In this document: positions 57,937 through 64,000 of the stretch, piece by piece
Numbering within the stretch: position 1 is the stretch's first letter
Layout: each line of letters opens with the position of its first letter
From: Cornus controversa
Lineage: Eukaryota > Streptophyta > Magnoliopsida > Cornales > Cornaceae
Length of the DNA: 64,000 bases
Reading direction: 5' to 3'
NCBI GenBank assembly: GCA_026545225.1
Contig: CM048848.1
Coordinates: forward strand, 18,837,353-18,901,352
Program-made: the position numbers and the translations under genes
The notes under the pieces: model-generated
What the model saw: the letters and a program-made list of their open reading frames with translations, nothing else
The model's database searches: none
Told to the model about the DNA's origin: nothing

Positions 57937-58721
57937 CTCTTCTACTAGGGTGTGGTTGAAGCCCCTAGCCATGTAAACATGTTCATTTTTGTAGCACTTG
58001 GGATTTGTACTTAAATGTTGATTATTTAGCCTAGTGACCATGTACACTAATACATTTCTTTTATATATTCATTTGATGTTGAGTTTATTCTTGTCTTAGA
58101 GTAGATTCTTTCATGTGAATGCACAACATTTTCATATTCCACAAGAAGTGCAAATGATGGCTAGATAATGGTGTTTAAATGAATGTGTGGTGCTTGCTTG
58201 TATAAACCATACCAAGATAAGGTAGTTTGGATGCAAGTAGGTTCACTTAGAAAGTAGGGTAATTAGGTAGTTAGTTAGGTTGAAGAGCTATGCTTGTTGA
58301 AGATGGATTATGATAGGTTAGCACACACATTGATCTTTTGATATGTCATTGAGGTCACAAGCCTAATGACATTGTTAGGCATTTAATTTATGAATCCCAT
58401 GCTTGCTACACTTATGAACATGTGAATGGCTAGTGGTGGAAACCAACCCTAGTTTTCTCTCCCATCCTTTACTCTTTAATTTTATTGTTATTACATTTAT
58501 GCAATAGTTTTATAAACAAAAACTCAAAACCCTGTTTTTAGGATTAAAGTGGAATTAATCTTTCTTTAAGACAATTGCAACTAGTCCTCGTGGGATCGAT
58601 ACCCTCTATATAGAACCTTATGTACAAAGATTCGTGCTCTTGCGAGTGGTTAAATGATATTTTGATAAAAAGGGCAAAATTAAGCTTACAATATAATTCG
58701 AGTTTAGCCACATCAAAATTT

Positions 58722-58739
58722 TGGCGCCGTTGCCGGGGA
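58722..58739 (+). other. Primer binding site (tRNA-Asp) of element D
   Basis: TGGCGCCGTTGCCGGGGA, six bases after the LTR end at 58715. Confidence 0.93.
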
Positions 58740-59005
58740 CTACGATTTTAATTGTCGCCATTGAAAGATTAAATCTGGTTTAATTCTTAGGCTAGAAATT
58801 CTTTCATTCTTTTTTGTATATATCTTGTTCTTATTTCTCAAATTTCTTGATTTTAGGTATACCACATAGCGGGCATCTAGAGAGATTAAAGTTGGAACCC
58901 TTTGTGAGTATAAAATCTAAAATTAGTGGGTTTGTGTTCATTCATTTCTCTTTGTATATATTATTGTTTAGTTTGCGTATTGAGGTGTTGTTCTACTATT
59001 AATGC
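58740..59005 (+). other. Leader between PBS and gag of element D
   Basis: No coding signal. Shares TTTCTTGATTTTAGGTATAC-type sequence with the B and C leaders; the TTTTAG|G there could serve as a splice acceptor but no partner is evident. Confidence 0.4.
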
Positions 59006-61822
59006 ATGCTAGGTAGACGGTCATTGTCACTTCCTTTGCTTCCTTGTAATATTGAACTTGAAAGAACACTTAGACAACGTAGAGGAACCTCTAGGGACCC
59101 TATTTTGCCTAGGACTGAAAACATGGACCCAAATGAAAGACAACCTCTCGGACTACCTCCTTTTAATCATGAACAACCACCTCCACCTCCACCTCCTCAA
59201 GGAGAGTTGCTTATGGACTTTTATCTTCCGACTACATTTGAAGTACCTTCATGTATTCAATTTCCGGATGTAGCGGCAAATCAATTCGAAATAAAGTCCT
59301 CCACCATCAATCTTCTTAATAGCTTCCATGGTCTCCCTAATGAGGATCCATACCGGCATTTAGATTACTTCTTTTCGGTGTGTTCCACCATTCGTGTACC
59401 ACACTTTATGTTTCCCTTCTCCTTAAAAGATAAAGCTAGAAGTTGGTTCAATTCCTTAGAACCTAACTCAATCCATTCTTGGGCGGAGATGCAAATAGAG
59501 TTCTTAAAAAAATACTTCCCAATGGGAAAGACGAGTGATATTCGGAGAGCAATCACCGGATTCACCCAAATTGATCAAGAACAATTTCATGAGACGTGGG
59601 AGAGATTAAAAGACCTTCTTAAATCTTGTCCGCATCATGCTGTCCCAAAATGGCAGCTAGTGCAAAGTTTTTACGATGGGGTGAGTGAGCAACATAGACA
59701 AATGATAGACTCCGCTTGTGGAGGTGGATACCTTTTGAAAAGCCCCGATGAGGCATGGAAACTTTTTCAAACCCTAAGCAATAATTCAGCTCAACGCTCA
59801 TCCACTAGGAAAGGGAAGGCCACCCAACCTTGTAGAGGAGTGCATGAAATTTCACGGGTAGATGAGGTTGCCATGCAAGTAGAAGCCTTATCCCGAAAAA
59901 TGGACCTAATCATAAAAAATGGGCTGCCTACTCCAAGCCAACCTGTTCAAAATCAGGAAGGATGTTCGTTTTGCTATAGTACTTCACATTTCATGTGAGA
60001 TTGTCCTATTGCCGGGCAATCTCCCGATTATGCTCAAGAGCAAGCGAATGCCTTGTACTCTAAACAAATGAATGATCCATATTCAAATACGTACAATCCT
60101 GGTTATAAGAATCATCCGGCTTTTTTATGGAAACCTCAAGAATCAAGTACCTCTTTTCAAGGGCAAAATTCTTTCAATTCCCAATCTCAACAGCCTCAAT
60201 ATAGGCCAAATCCTCAACCTTACCATCAAAGATCCAATTACCAACAACCACCACCTCCTCCGAGAAGCCAAGGCTTTGAAGAAAGAGTGATAAGCAATCT
60301 TGAGGCCAATACCCGCTTATTGCAAACTCACTCTCAATCAATCTCTAAGCTGGAAGCTAATGCTCAATCTATGGATAGGTTAGAAGCTCAAATCGGGCAA
60401 CTAGCCAATGCCTTGAATAGAAGGGAGGAAGGTAAGTTGCCGAGTCAACCGGTGGCGAATCCCAAGGGTGTTCATGTGATTGAAGATCCATCATCTTCAT
60501 CTTGTAATGCTCCTCCGGAGCAAGTTCAATCAATCACCACCTTAAGGAGTGGTAAAGTCATCAATTCCAAGGTAGGGGAGGAAGAGAGAAAGGAATCCCA
60601 AGAGCAACCCAAAAATCCAAAAGAATCCCATTTAAATTCAAATGTTTTTCCTTTAAATCCAAATGTGCATAACATCCCATTAAATCCAAAAGGAAAGGCA
60701 AGTGAAGTTGTGTCGTCATCAATTCCAAATCTTGACACTTCTTTTGAACCTCCGGTTCCTTTTCCTCAAAGATTGAAGGAACCTTCTCATTTTGGGAAGC
60801 AAGGAGAGAAAATCCAAGACATGATGGAGATCTTCAAACAAGTAAAGATCAATCTCCCTCTCCTTGATGCTATCCGGCAAATTTCCTCCTATGCTAAATT
60901 CTTGAAGGACTTGTGCACTCAAAAGCGCAAATCTAGGAATAATGCTCCTAAGAAATTCCTCTTAACTGAGCACATAAGCTCCATTTTCCAACACCAAGCC
61001 CCTCCTAAATTCAAAGATCCGGGTGCTCCGACCATTTCGTGCACCATCGGAAATCAATCTTTTGAAAAGGCACTTCTTGATTTAGGGGCTAGTGTCAATT
61101 TGCTTCCATTCTCAGTTTACCAACAACTAGGTTTGGGGGAACTTAAGCATACCACGGTTGTGTTGCAACTTGCCGACCACTCGGTGAAGCAACCACGTGG
61201 CATAATTGAGGATGTAATCATTCAAGTGGACAAATTCTACTTTTCGGTGGACTTCATAGTCCTTGACACGGAACCAGTTCAAAATCCAAATCGACATATT
61301 CCTATCATTCTAGGTCGTCCATTCTTGGCCACGGCAAACGCTTGCGTTAATTGCCATACCGGAGTGATGGACATCTCCTTCGGGAATATGAAAGTCCGCT
61401 TGAACATCTTCAATGCTTCCCACCACACATCCGAAGACAAAAGTGAGTGCTTTTGTGTCGATGTAGTGGAAGACCTTGTTCAAGAAGCACTTCCTTCTAT
61501 GCTTTCCAAGGATCCTCTAGAGGCATGCCTAAATCATTTCAACTATGACGATTTTGACATTAAGCAATCCATTTGTGAAGTCAACTCAATGCTCGATGTC
61601 ACTACTGTCATGGATTTGCCTAAATGGAGAGTTCCGAGAGAACCCTTTCTTCCGTTGGTTAATTCCGTCGCTCCCCATGGAGCGGTGGAATTGAAAGACT
61701 TGAAAGATGGATCGTTGTTCAAAGTAAACGGGCAGCGCTTAAAAGTGTGCGTGGATGACCAAGTTACCACCGAATACGTGGATGTCGTCACTTTGACGGA
61801 TCCCGTATATTTTGACTCGTGA
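59006..61822 (+). pseudogene. Element D gag-protease fused to integrase C-terminus
   Basis: One frame of 938 codons with a single TGA at 59996-59998 (ATG TGA where other copies have Val-Arg, within the zinc knuckle CYSTSHF..DC). Gag core as in B, except a short deletion near residue 133 (RVPHFMFPF lacks the TEDDLKLR part). The polyproline/Gln region, NRREEGKLPSQPV marker and protease DLGASVNLLPFSVY and [16 protein letters not shown] follow. At about 61654 the linker (PKWRVPREPF) joins directly to the last 50 residues of integrase ([20 protein letters not shown]) in frame. RT, RNase H, the zinc finger and DDE core are deleted. Confidence 0.88.
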
Positions 61823-61995
61823 GCCGATTCGAACGTCATGCCATAGACCTGTAAGGTGGCGAAGCCATGGTAGCTATCATACTTCCATGATGTCCCTTTA
61901 ATCCAAGTTAAGTTTTGTATCTAAGCAATTTAGTATCTAAGTCCCAAAAATCCAAGTCCGTGAAAGCAGAACTCAAGCTGACTATTTTTGAGCAT
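61823..61995 (+). other. Spacer between pol end and palindrome array, element D
   Basis: Conserved with 17812-17984 (B) and 9526-9694 (C). Contains a short inverted pair around CATGGTAGCTATCATACTTCCATG (given here as its ends CATGG and CCATG, about 61866-61890). No coding frame. Confidence 0.5.
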
Positions 61996-62422
61996 CTCGA
62001 TTGATCGAAGCTGAGATCTCGATCAATCGAGATTTCGATTGATCGAGATTTCGGTCTCGATTGATCAAAATATTACAAAGAGTTTGCCAAATCCAAAGTC
62101 CCGAGAGGTAGTATTCTTCGATAGCACTTCGATAGGTCTTCGATCGATCGAAATTTTGATTGATCGAAATGGGATTTCGATTGATCAAAGTAAAATCTCG
62201 ATTGATCGAATTAAAGTCTCGATTGATCGAAGTAAAGTCTCGATTGATCGAAGTAAAGTCTCAATTCATTGAAGAAATCTCGATTGATCGACGAAGGAAT
62301 TTCGATTGATCGAAGTAAAATCTCGATCGATCGAAGCTGATCTCGATTGATCGAAGTAGGATTTCGATGAATTGAAATCTCGATTAATCGAGATGTACAT
62401 CTTGATCAATCAAGATGCACGC
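61996..62422. repeat. Internal palindrome array of element D (about 430 bp)
   Basis: About eighteen to twenty units of TCGATTGATCGA type. The centre (62190-62350) shows a regular 21 bp step (AAGTAAAGTCTCGATTGATCG). The non-palindromic insert ATAGCACTTCGATAGG at about 62117 is shared with B and C. Confidence 0.92.
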
Positions 62423-62446
62423 GATGCCTGCACGGGAGCCGAGTTC

Positions 62447-62455
62447 TTATTTAAA
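62447..62455 (+). promoter_or_regulatory. TATA-like box before element D second ORF
   Basis: TTATTTAAA about 25 bp after the palindrome array, followed by a CT-rich leader (GGGCTTCCCTCTCATTTC) and, 225 bp on, the predicted donor site. Conserved in element C. Confidence 0.4.
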
Positions 62456-62678
62456 CCGTTGGGCTTCCCTCTCATTTCAAAAGACCATCCGACTTCTTCC
62501 CTTTCTCCGTGCGATCCAGAGTTTTCCCAAGCGTCATCCCGTGCTTGATCTACCATTCCCGACCATCCACCGCCGTTCGCTGTAGTCCGAGATCACCGCT
62601 AGCACTCGCACGTCCCTCTCTTTGCGGTAGCTAGTTGGGTTTTCATCTTTGTGTGCCGTTCATCATCTTCACCATGAG

Positions 62679-63067
62679 GTAAGTGATGCATAGCTATCTT
62701 TTGCGTACTTTCTTGCTATTTTTGATAGTTTTCGGGCATAATAAACATAAACAGTTGATGTTGGGTTGGAATGGTGCATTTGCGATATTCATACTGGGAT
62801 TTTGCGGGTTTCGGGGGGTAGGAATTCATGTATGGGGGAAATATTGAGTTATTTTTGCTTCGAATGCTTACTGTATGGTTTGTAACCGCGGCACCTTCGT
62901 TTCGGTTGCATCCGCTTACGCTGCCTCTTTGAGAGCGAATTTTTGAATTCATAAGTCAGCACCATGGACTACGACCTCATTTTCATTTTTATTCTTTTAT
63001 TTTTATTCTTAGTTTATTATTCCTTTTATTTTCTTTTTATTTACGTAATTTTTGGAATAAAGTGCAG
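62679..63067 (+). other. Predicted leader intron before element D second ORF
   Basis: Donor ACCATGAG|GTAAGTGATG at 62678/62679 and acceptor AATAAAGTGCAG|ACTG at 63067/63068, 389 nt, T-rich before the acceptor (63000-63055). Same ends in B and C. Confidence 0.5.
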
Positions 63068-63081
63068 ACTGTTCTGAGATC

Positions 63082-64000
63082 ATGGCGAGGGTGAAGAATG
63101 CCCCGGTTCTGTTCGAGACGTGCCCGGGTGACCCTTCCGGTCTCGGAAGTTTCACCCGGAGTAGATATTTGACCTGGGCGAGTTCGAGAGGCGTCCCGAC
63201 AGCGCATGGACTGTCGCCGAGCTCAGGAGGCGTCGCCTCGATCGATTGTGTGTGCCTCCCACTGATGTGGCACACGAGCGCTTGGTGCAGGTCTTTTACG
63301 AGCGCATGACCTACTCCTGCACAGCGCCGAACACATTGGAGACGGTCGTGGGCACCACTACGATTACTATTACGCCGAGCCAGATTGCGCAGATGCTCGG
63401 CATCCTTCACCAACAGCCGCCAGATATGGTTGATCAGGACGGTCGACCGATTTATAGGGCCGCACTTCCAGCAGACTCGACACTATTTTCCATCGTGATG
63501 GACATGTGTGGCGGGGCGTTTACCACGCCCAGTCACAATTGCACATCCAAATCGATGTGCCCGAGCAGATTATGGTTCCTGGACACCGTTCTCATCAAGA
63601 ATGCGTGTCCTCTCCAGCATGTGGCAGAGCGCAGAGGCGACCTCCTCCGTTGCCTTTATGCTTTCCACCCGGGCACGTGGTTTTCTGTCCCGTCGCTGGT
63701 ATGGGGGCAGATGTTCAAGGTCTGGGACGGGCTCGTCAACAAGAGGATGCGGTGAGCAGCGAGCTGGCGGCTTCCCTTTCCTTTCCTGGTCGCAGCTTTT
63801 ATCAGTCGTGCCAGTATACCGGTCAATGATACTGACATTCAGCTGGCACTGTCCACCCGCTTCACATCTACCCAGTGGGAGCGGGTGAGGCGACACTTAG
63901 AGCGACAGGACCACCAAGGTGATCCACCAGACGATGTAGATATGGATGCCCCGGTGGAGATGGATGAGGGAGAGCCTGCAGAGGGTGAGTCAGATGATGA
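63082..64000 (+). pseudogene. Element D second ORF (env-position), frameshifted, runs off window
   Basis: Starts MARVKNAP, then a 1-nt deletion near 63104 shifts the frame; a TGA (CGA-derived) also falls in the corrected frame shortly after. The conserved body is open at 63246-63755 (CVPPTDVAHERLVQVFYERM, PSQIAQMLGILHQQPPDMVDQ, LWFLDTVLIKNACPLQ). A TGA at 63753-63755 replaces an Arg codon, after which homology continues (STQWERVRRHLERQDHQ, then the acidic region) to the window edge. Homologue of 15562-16785 in element B. Confidence 0.75.

Larger units (their letters stand above)
57315..58715 (+). repeat. 5' LTR of element D (1401 bp)
   Basis: TGATAAGTGTTCAATTCTATG to AGTTTAGCCACATCA. Palindrome array 57500-57599, TATA run 57737-57752, mini-ORF 57925-57936. 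Preceded by CATGA. Confidence 0.92.
57315..64000 (+). mobile_element. Element D: Athila-type retrotransposon (Ath-1), lacking RT to integrase, 3' end off window
   Basis: 5' LTR 57315-58715, PBS 58722-58739, gag-protease-integrase tail 59006-61822, palindrome array 61996-62422, promoter-like region, intron and second ORF from 63082. Missing RT, RNase H and almost all of integrase. Must rely on other elements for replication. Confidence 0.9.

Noticed and set aside
7833..62422. Palindrome arrays as CRISPR arrays
   Set aside because: Repeats are short, perfectly palindromic, with spacers of only a few to ten similar bases, in a plant genome inside LTR elements.

Overview
This is plant nuclear DNA from an intergenic, repeat-rich region, most likely of a eudicot; the sequence does not identify the species. 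The evidence is AT-rich background, Ty3/gypsy elements of the Athila and Tat lineages, a priming site matching plant tRNA-Asp, and split fragments of a plastid rhodanese gene. I see no intact host gene. All coding annotation is of transposable elements or gene relics.

Region 1-32870 is a nest of Athila-type elements. The host element C (minus strand) has its 5' LTR at 31451-32870 and runs off the left edge. Inserted into C are: element A (minus, 5' LTR 4918-6416, running off the left edge), a solo LTR (7935-9301, TSD ATCCT), a complete element B (minus, 12344-25317, TSD ACAAC), a solo LTR (26239-27658, plus, TSD ATTTT) and a solo LTR (29565-30991, minus, TSD TTGTT). A fourth Athila element, D (plus), starts at 57315 and runs off the right edge. 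B, C, D and the two solo LTRs at 26239 and 29565 form one family (here Ath-1). A, element E and the solo LTR at 33569 form a second (Ath-2). The solo LTR at 7935 is a third (Ath-3).

Region 32871-57314 is older DNA. It holds candidate host exons on the minus strand (33453-33563 and 35438-35593), an Ath-2 solo LTR (33569-35077), a decayed Tat-lineage element with a 42-43 bp tandem array and an antisense gene (38513-43740), a probable chromovirus solo LTR (44421-46871), the 3' end of element E (46950-49069), a CACTA-like terminus, relic exons of a rhodanese-like gene (51004-52981), a Copia/LARD-like repeat, an Au-type SINE, and a Copia 3' LTR (56627-56962) whose body is interrupted by element D.

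The Ath-1 layout is LTR, tRNA-Asp PBS, single-frame gag-protease-RT-RNase H-integrase, a non-coding stretch with an array of short palindromes, a TATA-like box, a leader with a predicted intron, an env-position second ORF, a polypurine tract and an LTR. Two things look new. First, the palindromic arrays (core TCGATTGATCGA, about 21 bp period) sit upstream of a TATA box both in the LTR and in front of the second ORF; Ath-2 has the same internal arrangement with a different palindrome. Second, a four-codon mini-ORF (Met-Ser-Gly/Asn-stop) is kept in all ten Athila LTRs across three families. Both are readings of this window only and I could not search databases.
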